A stretch of DNA of 27,584 nt from CAISIP01 sp031403955 (lineage in GTDB: Bacteria; Pseudomonadota; Gammaproteobacteria; Burkholderiales; Burkholderiaceae_C): contig JANNGR010000292.1 in the NCBI GenBank assembly GCA_031403955.1, forward strand, positions 1 to 27,584, read 5' to 3'. The notes beneath the pieces are model-generated. The model ran no database searches, was not told the DNA's origin, and saw nothing but the letters and a program-made list of their open reading frames with translations. Position numbers and translations under genes: made by a program. Positions 15,533 through 24,569 of the stretch are shown piece by piece. The stretch's first letter is position 1, and the number at the start of each line of letters is the position of its first letter.

Positions 15533-15604
15533 TGAAGAATATTTGTAGTCTATGCGGTAAATCCAGGGCTGCGACACGGGTCGGAAATTCAAAGGAGAAC
15601 TAAC

Positions 15605-16843
15605 ATGTTTATGCGCCGGAAATTCGGGAAATTGGCGGTTGCGTTGCTGGCCGCTTTGGCGATCACGCCGATTGCGAACGCGACCGATCACGAGATTCTT
15701 ATCGGTTATCACGGCCCGATGACAGGCCCCGCTAGCTGGGTCGGTTTGGGCGGCCGCGACGGGGCGCTGCTGGCGCTCGACGAAATCAATGCGGCCGGTG
15801 GAATTCACGGGCGCAGGATCAGGATGGTGTCTTACGATGACGGTGCCAAACCCTCGGAAGCCGAGGCAGTGGCCAAGAAGATGATCGAAAGCGACAAGGT
15901 GTTTGCCATCCTCGGAGGTGGCGTCAGCAACGTGGCAATCGTTGTCGGGGAGGAGTCCCACCGCGGCAAGGTGCCCTATTTCAACGGAACCGGTGCCAGC
16001 CCCAAGATAATCGATCTGCAAAGCCGCTGGGTGTTTTCCGGCGCCACGATCGATGTGCGGGACATTGCCGAAAACGACGCGACGTTTATCGGAGAGTACC
16101 TGAAGGTGAAGAAGGTGGCGGTCATGAATGGGACCGACGAGTTCTCACAGTCGCTCGCCGACGTGGTCGTCAAGCTGATCAAGGAGCGTTACGGTGTAGA
16201 GGTATTGACGCAGCAAAAATACAACCCGGGCGACACCGACTTCAGTTCCCAGTGGTTGGCGGTCAAGCAGACCAATCCCGAGTACATCTTGATGTTCGGT
16301 CTGTATGTCGAAGCGGCGCGCGCGATTCGGCAGTCGCGCGAACTGGGCATCAAGACACCCATCAAGGGCGACACGTCGATGATGAATAGCGGGTTCCTGA
16401 CCGTTACCGGCCCCGCGTCCGAGGGTGTCATCACCACCTACGCCCCGCTGTATTTCAATGGCAACCCAGTCCGGGACATGGTCGAATTCGAGGCCCGTTA
16501 CAAGAAGATGTTTCCCAGCTACCCAGCGGACCGGCCCAACTATGTCGACGTCTACAACTACGGCAACATGTACGCGCTGGCCGAAGGCATGAAACGCGCC
16601 GGCAGGAACATGACCCGAAAGAGCCTAGTCGAAGCACTGGAGACGCTAAAAGACTTCAAGGCCCCGGACTACTCGCCCAAAGCCGTGCATATTATTCAAC
16701 CGCTCACATTTACCGAGAGCCATAACGGAAACCGGCGGCTCAGCTTCTTCAAGGTCACCAAGGGTGCCTTCATGCCGATTGCGGACTTCAAGGTGCCGGT
16801 ACCAACGACCAAGTTCCCCGTCAACGCAAGCCTGAAGTGGTAG
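15605..16843 (+). CDS. HAAT-type ABC transporter substrate-binding protein (cluster 1)
   Basis: Periplasmic binding protein of the branched-chain-amino-acid (type I, LivK-like) family, 412 residues. A Sec signal peptide (charged RRKFGK, hydrophobic core, cleavage near ANA-TD at residue ~27) is followed by ILIGYHGPMTGPASWVG, the usual ligand-site start, and LALDEINAAGGIHGRRIR. It begins behind AAAGGAG. It is the first gene of a rightward transporter set. Members of this family in Burkholderiales carry aromatic acids, amides and other carboxylates as often as amino acids, so the nearby CoA ligase hints at a carboxylate. Ligand not readable. Confidence 0.92.
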   Translation: MFMRRKFGKLAVALLAALAITPIANATDHEILIGYHGPMTGPASWVGLGGRDGALLALDEINAAGGIHGRRIRMVSYDDGAKPSEAEAVAKKMIESDKVFAILGGGVSNVAIVVGEESHRGKVPYFNGTGASPKIIDLQSRWVFSGATIDVRDIAENDATFIGEYLKVKKVAVMNGTDEFSQSLADVVVKLIKERYGVEVLTQQKYNPGDTDFSSQWLAVKQTNPEYILMFGLYVEAARAIRQSRELGIKTPIKGDTSMMNSGFLTVTGPASEGVITTYAPLYFNGNPVRDMVEFEARYKKMFPSYPADRPNYVDVYNYGNMYALAEGMKRAGRNMTRKSLVEALETLKDFKAPDYSPKAVHIIQPLTFTESHNGNRRLSFFKVTKGAFMPIADFKVPVPTTKFPVNASLKW

Positions 16844-16875
16844 CGGCACTGCCTCGGCCATCGGACACCGCCTGA

Positions 16876-17748
16876 ATGGAGCTGATACCGCAGCTCGTCG
16901 TGAGCGGCATCGCCGCGGGGGCTCTTTATGCGCTGGTGGCGATCGGACTGGTGCTGATCTACAAGGCGACCGATATCGTCAATTTCGCCCAGGGAGAATC
17001 AGTCACCGTCGGTGCCTACATGGGCTGGCTGTTCGTCACCGAGTTTCACCTGCCTTATTTTCCCGCCATCGCGGCGGTGATGGTTGCGTCAGCGCTGGTG
17101 GGCATGGTGGTGGAGCGGGTAGCCTACCGGCCACTCATCAAATCGCCCGCATTCACCGTCATTCTCGCCACCTTGGCCGTGGGCCTGATCATCAAGAATG
17201 TGATCCGGTTGATCTGGCACGATACCCCCCGCAGCATCAGCGGCGCCTTGAGCGCCGAGCCGATTGAATTCGGCGGGATGCTGATCACGCCGGAGCGACT
17301 CGCGATCATGCTGACGGTGGCGATCGTGGTGACGGGCCTGGTGCTCTTCTTTCGCTTCACCAAGCTCGGTAAGGCCATGCGCGCTACCGCCCAAAGCCAG
17401 GAAGCGGCTGCGTTGATGGGTATCAGCGTGTCCGGGATCTTTTCCAAGACCTGGGCGCTGGGCTCAGCGCTGGGCGGTGTCGCCGGAGTTTTGATCGCTC
17501 CGTTGGTCGGCATCAACACCGAGCTCGGCAGTGTATTGATTCCGGGCTTTGTGGCCGCGATTGTGGGCGGCTTCACCAGCATTCCGGGCGCCATTGTCGG
17601 CGGCCTGATGGTCGGGATTCTGGAAAACTTCGCCGGCGTTTTTGTATCCTCCAGCTTCAAGCGCGTGGCCTCGTTCGTGATTCTGGTTGCGGTGTTGATG
17701 GTCAAGCCCTCGGGGCTTTTTGGTAAACCGCTGCGTAAACAGGTATGA
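16876..17748 (+). CDS. livH: HAAT ABC transporter permease LivH (cluster 1)
   Basis: A 290-residue inner-membrane permease with about eight hydrophobic segments. The N-terminus carries the LivH signature GALYALVAIGLVLIYKATDI followed by VNFAQGE, and the C-terminal half has the conserved GGFTSIPGAIVGGLMVGILE. It starts 32 bases after the binding protein and overlaps the next gene by four bases (ATGA), consistent with a tightly coupled operon. It pairs with the permease half of the LivM-LivG fusion to form the translocation channel. Confidence 0.92.
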   Translation: MELIPQLVVSGIAAGALYALVAIGLVLIYKATDIVNFAQGESVTVGAYMGWLFVTEFHLPYFPAIAAVMVASALVGMVVERVAYRPLIKSPAFTVILATLAVGLIIKNVIRLIWHDTPRSISGALSAEPIEFGGMLITPERLAIMLTVAIVVTGLVLFFRFTKLGKAMRATAQSQEAAALMGISVSGIFSKTWALGSALGGVAGVLIAPLVGINTELGSVLIPGFVAAIVGGFTSIPGAIVGGLMVGILENFAGVFVSSSFKRVASFVILVAVLMVKPSGLFGKPLRKQV

Positions 17749-19604
17749 CGGATTTGCCGATCACCCCTACGCACCGATCGCCGCCGCTTCGACTGGCACC
17801 TTACGCATTGTTGCTGCTGGTCATGGTCGCCGCTCCGTTTGTGGTCTCGTCCTATGCGGTGCACATTCTCTCCACCATGGGCATCGCGGTGATCCTGGCG
17901 CTCGGCCTGAATCTGTTGATGGGATACGCCGGGCAGGTGTCGCTGGCGAACGCGGCCTTCTATGGCATCGGCGCCTATTCGGTCGCAATCCTGGGCAACC
18001 GCTATGGGGTGTCGTTCTGGATTGCGGTGCCGATGGTCGGCGTCATGACAGCGGCAATCGGCTTCGTTGTCGGACTGCCGGCCTTGCGGGTCAGCAGCCA
18101 CTACCTGGCACTCGCCACCCTGGCTTTTGTCTGGACCGTGCAGGTGATCCTGATCGACTGGGTATCGATGACCGGCGGTTCCCCTGGCCTGAGCACTTCG
18201 CGCAGCGGTCTGGGAATTGCCTACCTGCAAGATGACAAGAGTTACTACTTCCTGATCCTGATCGTCACGGTGCTGATGGTGGTGTTGGCGCTGCATATCA
18301 TCCATTCCAAGATCGGCCGGGCCTTCATGGCGATTCGCGACAACGAGAACGCGGCCGAAATCATGGGTGTGAACCTGGCCAAGTACAAGACCATGGCCTT
18401 CGCCACCAACGCCTTCTACTGCGCCATCGCCGGCGGGTTACAGGCAGGCCTGGTGCGGTTTCTGGACCCGTATGAGTTCGGTCTGTGGCCATCGATCTGG
18501 CACCTGCTGTATATCGTGGTTGGCGGCTTGGGCTCGGTGCTGGGGTCTGTCCTTGGCCCGCTGGTACTGGTCGCCCTGCCGGAAACGCTGCGCGCCTTCG
18601 CCGAATACCGCGAGTTGATTTTCGCGTTCGTTCTGTTGCTCACGCTGATCTTCATGCCGCAGGGAATTGCCGGAAAGCTGGAAGACCTGTGGCATCGATT
18701 CAAGCTGCGCCGGGCGCCGGCGCCGCGGGGATTGGCGGACGCGGCATCGGCGGCGGCCGAGCGCCATCTAACCCGGGCCGCGATGTCGCTGCAGACTCGC
18801 CACGCCCGCGCGGCGAAGGGCGAGACGGTGCTCGAAGTTGAGGATCTCACGCTTTCATTCGGCGGGCTGAAAGCGTTGCAGGGGGCCAGCCTGGCGCTGC
18901 AAGAGGGCGAGATTCGGGCCTTGATTGGTCCCAACGGTGCAGGCAAGACGACGTTCCTGAACTCACTCAGCCGGGTCTACACGCCTGACGCGGGGGTGAT
19001 GCGTTTCCGCGGCAAGCAACTGCTCGACTTCAAGTCGCATGATCTGGTGGCGCTGGGCATTGTGCGGACGTTCCAGAACATCCGTTTGTTCGCCAAGATG
19101 AGCTTGCTGGAGAACGTGATGGTCGGCATGCACGCGCACCTGAAGCAGGGGATGTTTGGCGTCGCACTGCGACTGCCGGGTGCAATGGCCGAGACCAGGG
19201 CGGCACGTGAGGAAGCCCTGGCCCTGCTGGCATACGTCGGCCTGGAACAGATGGCCGACATGAAGGCTGCATCCCTGTCCTTCGGCCAGCAGCGGCGTTT
19301 GGAGCTGGCCCGGGCCCTGGCAGCCGATCCGATCCTGCTGTTGCTCGACGAGCCCGCCTCGGGTCTGAGCAAACATGAAATCGAAGAGTTGCTGGTTATT
19401 CTGCGCACCATCCGCGACGAGCTCGGCGTCACCATATTGTTGATTGAGCACAACATGAACTTTGTGATGGGACTGGCGGACCGGATCTCGGTGCTCGACC
19501 ACGGTGTCATGATCGCCGAAGGTACTCCGCGGGAGATCCAGAGCAATGCGCAGGTAATCGAAGCCTATCTGGGCAAGGGGAGCGCGCTTGTTAAAGCTGA
19601 ATAA
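17745..19604 (+). CDS. LivM-LivG fusion: HAAT permease joined to ATPase (cluster 1)
   Basis: A 619-residue fusion of permease and nucleotide-binding domain. Residues ~15-325 are LivM-like membrane helices, including MGYAGQVSLANAAFYGIGAY and, near the end, FMPQGIAGKLEDLWHRF; residues ~326-362 form an Ala/Arg-rich linker; residues ~363-619 are LivG-like with Walker A GPNGAGKTT (395-403), signature LSFGQQRR (from 511) and Walker B LLLLDEP (Asp535, Glu536), and a typical IEHNMNFVMGLADRI. One continuous frame across the junction argues against an assembly error. Its start overlaps livH, and its stop lies inside the livF start region. The second transporter in this window fuses a different pair. 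Confidence 0.92.
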   Translation: MTDLPITPTHRSPPLRLAPYALLLLVMVAAPFVVSSYAVHILSTMGIAVILALGLNLLMGYAGQVSLANAAFYGIGAYSVAILGNRYGVSFWIAVPMVGVMTAAIGFVVGLPALRVSSHYLALATLAFVWTVQVILIDWVSMTGGSPGLSTSRSGLGIAYLQDDKSYYFLILIVTVLMVVLALHIIHSKIGRAFMAIRDNENAAEIMGVNLAKYKTMAFATNAFYCAIAGGLQAGLVRFLDPYEFGLWPSIWHLLYIVVGGLGSVLGSVLGPLVLVALPETLRAFAEYRELIFAFVLLLTLIFMPQGIAGKLEDLWHRFKLRRAPAPRGLADAASAAAERHLTRAAMSLQTRHARAAKGETVLEVEDLTLSFGGLKALQGASLALQEGEIRALIGPNGAGKTTFLNSLSRVYTPDAGVMRFRGKQLLDFKSHDLVALGIVRTFQNIRLFAKMSLLENVMVGMHAHLKQGMFGVALRLPGAMAETRAAREEALALLAYVGLEQMADMKAASLSFGQQRRLELARALAADPILLLLDEPASGLSKHEIEELLVILRTIRDELGVTILLIEHNMNFVMGLADRISVLDHGVMIAEGTPREIQSNAQVIEAYLGKGSALVKAE

Positions 19605-20307
19605 CGTCGAGACCTTCTACGGCAACATCCAGGCGCTCAAAGGAGTCTCCTTCGAAGTACCCGATCGAAGCATCGTGACGCTGCTTGGAGCGAATGGCGC
19701 GGGCAAGACGACCACCGTAAGAACCATCGCCGGTCTGACCGCCGCAACGCGCGGAACGATCGAGTTCGATGGAAAACGGATCGAGCGCCTGGGGCCGGAG
19801 CGCATGGTCGGTCTGGGCATCAGCCTGGTTCCGCAGGGCCGGTTGCTGTTTTCGGAGCTGACGGTGGCCGAAAATCTCGAACTCGGCGCTTACACGCGCA
19901 ACGACCCGGCCGGGATAAAACGCGACACCGAAAAAGCCTATGTGCAATTTCCGATTCTGAAGGACAAGCGCAATCAGGATGCAGGCACGCTGAGCGGCGG
20001 ACAACAACAGATGCTGGCGGTTGCCAGGGGCTTGATGTCACGGCCGAAGCTGTTGATTCTGGACGAGCCCTCGCTGGGTCTGGCGCCGCTGATTGTTGAG
20101 GAGATATTCGCAACCATTCAGCGCATCCGTGACGATGGCACGGCAATCCTGCTGGTGGAGCAGAACGCGAACATGGCGCTTGGAATCTCCGACCATGGTT
20201 ATGTGCTCGAGTCCGGGCAGGTGCTGATCTCGGGCAGCGCGAGCGAACTGATTCGCGATCCGCTGGTTCAGCAGGCCTATTTGGGCCAGGGCACCGTGGC
20301 TGCATGA
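19588..20307 (+). CDS. livF: HAAT ABC transporter ATPase LivF (cluster 1)
   Basis: A 239-residue cytosolic ATPase. It opens with LKLNNVETFYGNIQALKGVS, the LivF hallmark, so the TTG at 19588 (behind GGGGAG) is taken as start; this overlaps the LivM-LivG stop by 17 bases. Walker A is GANGAGKTT, signature LSGGQQQMLAVARGL, Walker B LLILDEPSLGLAP, and the switch His position is replaced by LLVEQNANMAL, as usual for LivF. It is the last gene of the first transporter and converges on the PaaK-like ligase with a gap of 22 bases. Confidence 0.93.
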   Translation: MLKLNNVETFYGNIQALKGVSFEVPDRSIVTLLGANGAGKTTTVRTIAGLTAATRGTIEFDGKRIERLGPERMVGLGISLVPQGRLLFSELTVAENLELGAYTRNDPAGIKRDTEKAYVQFPILKDKRNQDAGTLSGGQQQMLAVARGLMSRPKLLILDEPSLGLAPLIVEEIFATIQRIRDDGTAILLVEQNANMALGISDHGYVLESGQVLISGSASELIRDPLVQQAYLGQGTVAA

Positions 20308-20312
20308 GACGC

Positions 20313-20327
20313 AAAACGGCTGTGCCG
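20313..20327 (-). terminator. Weak hairpin with T-run after the PaaK-like gene
   Basis: On the minus strand CGGC-ACA-GCCG is followed by TTTT (20316-20313), three bases after the ligase stop. Only four stem pairs, so a functional terminator is uncertain. Confidence 0.3.
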
Positions 20328-20329
20328 GC

Positions 20330-21727
20330 TCACGTTTCCAGCTTCACATAACGGACCACTTGCCGGTCGGTGCGCCGATTGTCGGTCCAGCGCCGCACCT
20401 TGAATTCATACCGCGGCAGGCTCAGATAGTCGACGCGGCGAATCGACATTCTGACGTTTAGCTTGAGATGGATTTCCTGCGTCAGCTGGCTGATTCGCCG
20501 CGCTTGCTGGTCCCCCGGGATGGCCGCGCGGGGATTGAATTCAAGCCTGATTTCGACCGTTTCCCGGCCCTGCGCGTCAATCGCCACAACACCCGCATAT
20601 TCCTCCACATCCCCGTTCGCGAAGACCAGCTTGTCGACCGCGTCGGGCCATAGGTTTTGGCCGCGAATCTTCATCATGTCGTCATAACGCGCCACCGTTC
20701 CGGCCTCGATGCCGGCAAATGGACGGCCGCAGGAACAACGGTTGCCCATGAAACGAACCCGGTCGCCGGTGCGAAAACGCACCACCGGAAAGGCCTCGCG
20801 AAAAAGCGTGGTGATCACCATCTCGCCCTCCTCACCTTCCGCCACCGCCTGGTTGGTTTCGGGATGGAGAACTTCACACAAAACCCGGTGCTCCATCGAG
20901 TGCAGGATGCCGCGCCGCCCCTCCGGCGCGATGCCGTGTTCACACGAGAACGACAGGTTCAAGCCGCCCTGCATACATCCGTACCACTCGGAAATATTGC
21001 AGCCCCAGAAGTCGAGCGCTCTGTGTGCCCATTCAAGACTGTAGTTCTCGCCGGCAATGAAGATCGATTTCAGGTTTGCAAGGGCTTCGCGCGGGTTGAT
21101 GCCGCGTTGCTCCAGCAACGCCTGCAAACGCGTGAGATAGGCCGGAGAGATGGCCATGCCGTGGGGCCGAAACCGAAGCAGGTAGTCGAGCTTGCGCTCG
21201 CTCGGGTAGGGCCCCATATGAAAGCCGAGCGAAGCCATTTTTTCACTTGCCGGACCGGACCAGAGTCCGCCGGTTTGCATACCGACCGGGAAGGTGTAGA
21301 AGAATGCGTCGCCGATCTCGAGACCGGCCCAATAGGCCTGGTAGATCCAGGTCGAACCCATCGCTTCATGATCGAGCAGGGTCAACGGATGGACTTCCTG
21401 CCCGATTCCGGAGGTTCCCGAAGTGAGATGCAGCGAGTAAACCGGTGAGCCTGGATTCGCCACTCGTTCGGAGAAAGTCTCTTCATCACTGGTCAGCAGG
21501 TCCGGCTTGGACAGGAAAGGGATGATGTCCCGAAATTCAGCCAAGGAAGACACCGCGCCGGCTGCCGCTGGCCAGCGGCGCCGGTAGTACGGAATGCGCT
21601 GATAACACCGATGGACCTGGGCCAGCAACCTGCTCTCCTGCAATTGCAGAAGCTGCGCCCGTGTCGCCAGCTCAAGTGCCGGATTGACGATTCGCCGGTT
21701 GCCGGTTGCCATGGTGCCGTCGCTCAC
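20330..21727 (-). CDS. PaaK-like phenylacetate-CoA ligase family protein
   Basis: A 465-residue AMP-forming CoA ligase of the PaaK group. Visible motifs: LHLTSGTSGIGQEVHPLT (phosphate binding), ISEWYGCMQGG (core Y-G), VVRFRTGDRVRF, and RCSCGRPFAGIEAGTVARYD with DDMMKIRGQNLWP at the C-terminal domain hinge. The GTG at 21727 is chosen because it overlaps the stop of the upstream 71-residue gene as GTGA, the same junction type seen between livM and livG-livF; ATG at 21712 is the alternative. It lies at the end of the second transporter operon, so it probably activates the acid that transporter imports. PaaK-family enzymes use aromatic acids most often, but also others. Confidence 0.87.
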   Translation of the reverse strand: MSDGTMATGNRRIVNPALELATRAQLLQLQESRLLAQVHRCYQRIPYYRRRWPAAAGAVSSLAEFRDIIPFLSKPDLLTSDEETFSERVANPGSPVYSLHLTSGTSGIGQEVHPLTLLDHEAMGSTWIYQAYWAGLEIGDAFFYTFPVGMQTGGLWSGPASEKMASLGFHMGPYPSERKLDYLLRFRPHGMAISPAYLTRLQALLEQRGINPREALANLKSIFIAGENYSLEWAHRALDFWGCNISEWYGCMQGGLNLSFSCEHGIAPEGRRGILHSMEHRVLCEVLHPETNQAVAEGEEGEMVITTLFREAFPVVRFRTGDRVRFMGNRCSCGRPFAGIEAGTVARYDDMMKIRGQNLWPDAVDKLVFANGDVEEYAGVVAIDAQGRETVEIRLEFNPRAAIPGDQQARRISQLTQEIHLKLNVRMSIRRVDYLSLPRYEFKVRRWTDNRRTDRQVVRYVKLET

Positions 21728-21939
21728 TTTCCAGTCGACGGCGACGCGGCTGGTGCCGATGACACGGCCGGCAGCTCGTCCCACGGGTTGACCATGGTCA
21801 GATCGATCTCCATCAACGCGTCCACCAGAATCGCCACGATTCGGTTACCCGAGGTCTGCACCAGCAGGTTGTCGGAAGAACACAGCGGCATCGCCTGCTC
21901 AATCAGCGCGCGTATCAGCTGCACGGTTTGCGAACCCAT
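21724..21939 (-). CDS. Small uncharacterised protein (71 residues) between livG-livF and the ligase
   Basis: A small frame with a near-perfect Shine-Dalgarno (AGGAGGT, 21951-21945) five bases ahead of its ATG, in the same direction as its neighbours, 45 bases after the ATPase fusion and overlapping the ligase start. Sequence MGSQTVQLIRALIEQAMPLC then DNLLVQTSGNRIVAILVDAL suggests a small alpha/beta fold; the C-terminus (SSAPAASPSTGK) looks disordered. No signal peptide or metal motif. I do not recognise the family. The ribosome site, spacing and coupling argue that it is translated; a role with the ligase is only inference. Confidence 0.65.
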   Translation of the reverse strand: MGSQTVQLIRALIEQAMPLCSSDNLLVQTSGNRIVAILVDALMEIDLTMVNPWDELPAVSSAPAASPSTGK

Positions 21940-21984
21940 TCAGCACCTCCTCGGCGGAACCGGGACGATCGGCCCCGGTTGTCG

Positions 21985-23613
21985 TCAATCCACGCGCCCT
22001 GGGGCTGCATCGCTAAACACCGCTTCGATGGCGGCCGGATGCCCGCTCGGCGAGTCTTCCAACTCCTTGCCGAGAAAGTTTTCTAGCACTTGTTCCCGGC
22101 GAATTATCTCGTCGGGCGCGCCGTGTGCGACAAAGCGACCAGACTCCAGCAGAAACGCGCGCGTCGCCAACGGGGCGACCCACCAGACATTCTGCTCGGC
22201 GACGATAACCGCTATGCCATCACGGCTGATGTCGGCAACAATGCGCTGCAAGCCTTCGACGATGGTCGGCGCCAGGCCAATCGACGGCTCGTCCATCAGC
22301 AACAGCCGGGGCTTGCGGATCAGCACCTTGGCCAGGGCAAGCATCTGCCGCTCGCCGCCGCTGAGCGTGCCGGCCAGTTGCGTCCTTCGTTGCTGCAGCT
22401 TGGGGAACCGCTCGAGCATCTCGTCGCGCCGGGCCTGGAACTCCGCGCGGCTCAACCCCAAGCCAATGCTGGACAGGCGCAGATTGGCCTCGACCGATTG
22501 TTCGGAAATGACACCGCGCTCCTGCGGCACCAGCGCCATGCCGCGGCGCACGATCTGGCTGACGGTCAGGTGATCGATCCGGTGACCGAGCCAACTTACC
22601 TCGCCACTCGATACACGGGGGTTACCCACCAGGGCGTTTAGCAGGGTTGACTTGCCCGCGCCGTTGCGTCCGCAGACCACCAGCAGTTCACCCGCATGGA
22701 CCGAAAAATTCAGGTCGCGTACGACCTTGACCCGGCCGTAGCCCGCATCGATGGCGCGAACTTCGAGAATTGGCGCGCCCACCGGCGCTGCTGGCGGCGT
22801 GCCCGGCGCTGCTGACGGCGCCGCCGCCGCGCCCGCATCCGGCTTGGCTTCACCGCCCAGGTAGGAGGTGATCACCTCCTTTTTCATCCTGATTTCGGCC
22901 GGAGAGCCGGTTCCGATGCTGGTGCCGTTGTCAAGCGCGGTGACCCGATCACACAAGGAAAATATAAACGGCACGTTGTGTTCGATCAGCAGCACCGAAA
23001 GTGAATTTTCGCCGTCGCGCTGCAGCGATTTCAACAGCTTGGCGATCAGCACAACCTCATCGGCGGTCAGGCCCGCGGTCGGTTCATCAAGCAGCAACAA
23101 ACGCGGCCTGGCCATCAGCGCGCGCGCTATCTCGACCTTGCGCTGCTCGCCGAATGGCAGCGATTTCATTGGTGTATCAAACGCGGATCGAAACCCGACC
23201 CGAGTCAGCCAGGTCTGGGCGCCGCGGTGCAGCTCGTTCTCTTCAGAGCGGGCCAATCGCGACCGGAGCATGCAGCCGAACAGGCCAGAGCGGGTCCAGC
23301 GATGGCCGGCGCACATCACATTTTCTCCTGCCGTCAGGTCCGGAAAAATGGCGGACGCCTGAAAAGTGCGTGCTATGCCTGCCCGCGCGATCAGGTGCGG
23401 ACTGGCTGGCAGCGGCTTGCCCTCGAACAACACGCCCCCACCGCGATGGGGAATAAAACCTGTCAGCACGTTGATGGCAGTCGTCTTGCCGGCTCCATTC
23501 GGGCCGATCACGCCGTGAATCTCGCCCTGTTTAACCGCCAGCGAAAAGCGGTCCAGCGCGAGTACCCCTCCGAAGGACACTGTCAGGTCGGTGGCTTGCA
23601 AGATAAGGCTCAC
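21985..23613 (-). CDS. LivG-LivF fusion: two HAAT ATPases in one chain (cluster 2)
   Basis: A 542-residue tandem ATPase. The N-half (residues ~1-250) is LivG-like: Walker A GPNGAGKTT, FQASAIFPDLTAGENV, signature LPFGEQRKVEIARAL, Walker B LLLLDEPTAGLT and LLIEHNVPF. A Pro/Ala-rich linker (residues ~251-283) joins a LivF-like half: Walker A GRNGAGKST, LVPQERGVISEQSV, signature LSGGERQMLALAKVL, Walker B LLLMDEPSIGLAP and VAEQNVWW. Both sites look intact. The start is GTG at 23613, overlapping the livM stop by four bases (GTGA). Fusing both nucleotide-binding domains forces a fixed heterodimer. Compare the LivM-LivG fusion of cluster 1. Confidence 0.93.
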   Translation of the reverse strand: MSLILQATDLTVSFGGVLALDRFSLAVKQGEIHGVIGPNGAGKTTAINVLTGFIPHRGGGVLFEGKPLPASPHLIARAGIARTFQASAIFPDLTAGENVMCAGHRWTRSGLFGCMLRSRLARSEENELHRGAQTWLTRVGFRSAFDTPMKSLPFGEQRKVEIARALMARPRLLLLDEPTAGLTADEVVLIAKLLKSLQRDGENSLSVLLIEHNVPFIFSLCDRVTALDNGTSIGTGSPAEIRMKKEVITSYLGGEAKPDAGAAAAPSAAPGTPPAAPVGAPILEVRAIDAGYGRVKVVRDLNFSVHAGELLVVCGRNGAGKSTLLNALVGNPRVSSGEVSWLGHRIDHLTVSQIVRRGMALVPQERGVISEQSVEANLRLSSIGLGLSRAEFQARRDEMLERFPKLQQRRTQLAGTLSGGERQMLALAKVLIRKPRLLLMDEPSIGLAPTIVEGLQRIVADISRDGIAVIVAEQNVWWVAPLATRAFLLESGRFVAHGAPDEIIRREQVLENFLGKELEDSPSGHPAAIEAVFSDAAPGRVD

Positions 23614-24569
23614 GCTTTTACCTCGCGCCGCAACAACCGCCTGAACAGCGGCTGCAGTTTCGACGAAATGCCCAGCGGCATGAAGACCAGGGTCAGCAGC
23701 AGAACAGTACCGTAAAAAAAGTCACGCCATTCGCCCAGCGCGCTGAACATCTCGGGAAGGAAGAACAGGATAACGGGTGCAATTACGGCGCCGATGATGC
23801 TGCCGGTCATGCCGCCTACAACTACCAGCGTGATATGGAAAATCGACAGGTTCACCAGGTAGGCGCTCGGATTGGTCACGCCAAGCAGGAATCCATGCAT
23901 CACGCCGGCCAGGCTGATGATGGCGCTGGAGAAGGCAAACGCCAGTATCTTCATGCGGCTCACATCGATGCTTTGCATCTGCGCTGCCGGTTCGTTGTCC
24001 CTTACGGCTAGCCAGGCCCGGCCGATGCGTGAACGCATGACGTTCACCGACGCACCGATCACCAGCACCATCAGAAAAACCGAGAACGCAGCCAGGCGCT
24101 CCATCGTGATCTCGGGCAGAAATGCAATTGAAAGGGTGGGAACAACCAGGCCGTAGCCGCCGCCGGTCAACGTGCCGCCATGTTTCAGGCCGACCAGCAA
24201 CACCTGCAGCAGACCCAATGTTGCGATCGCCAAATAGAACCCCGACAGGCGCAGCGTTACGAAACCCAGCAAGCCGCCCAACGCGGCGCCGGCCAGCACG
24301 ACCAGCGGCACGGCGATCAGCAGCGGCAGGTGCAGCTGCGCGACCAGAATGACAGCGCCATAAGCGCCGACGGCCATGAAGGCGGCGCTGGAAAGGGCCA
24401 ACAGACCGGCTCCTCCCATCAGCACCGTCAATGCCACGGTGACGATGACCACCACCGCCAACTGCCCGACCAGGAACAGGCGATACGACGGCAGCAGGCC
24501 GGCCAGCGCGGCGGCGGCCAAGGCGGCGATTAGCAGAATTGCAACCGAGTGCCGCCGGACCAGTTCCAT
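23610..24569 (-). CDS. livM: HAAT ABC transporter permease LivM (cluster 2)
   Basis: A 319-residue inner-membrane permease with about nine hydrophobic segments. LivM features include LMGGAGLLALSSAAFMAVGAY, RSRIGRAWLAVRDNEPAA and the C-terminal VFMPLGISSKLQPLFRRL. The ATG at 24569 shares a base with the livH stop (TGATG) and has AGGAGGG just upstream; the longer open frame into livH is an artefact. It works with livH and the fused ATPase that follows. Confidence 0.92.
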   Translation of the reverse strand: MELVRRHSVAILLIAALAAAALAGLLPSYRLFLVGQLAVVVIVTVALTVLMGGAGLLALSSAAFMAVGAYGAVILVAQLHLPLLIAVPLVVLAGAALGGLLGFVTLRLSGFYLAIATLGLLQVLLVGLKHGGTLTGGGYGLVVPTLSIAFLPEITMERLAAFSVFLMVLVIGASVNVMRSRIGRAWLAVRDNEPAAQMQSIDVSRMKILAFAFSSAIISLAGVMHGFLLGVTNPSAYLVNLSIFHITLVVVGGMTGSIIGAVIAPVILFFLPEMFSALGEWRDFFYGTVLLLTLVFMPLGISSKLQPLFRRLLRREVKA

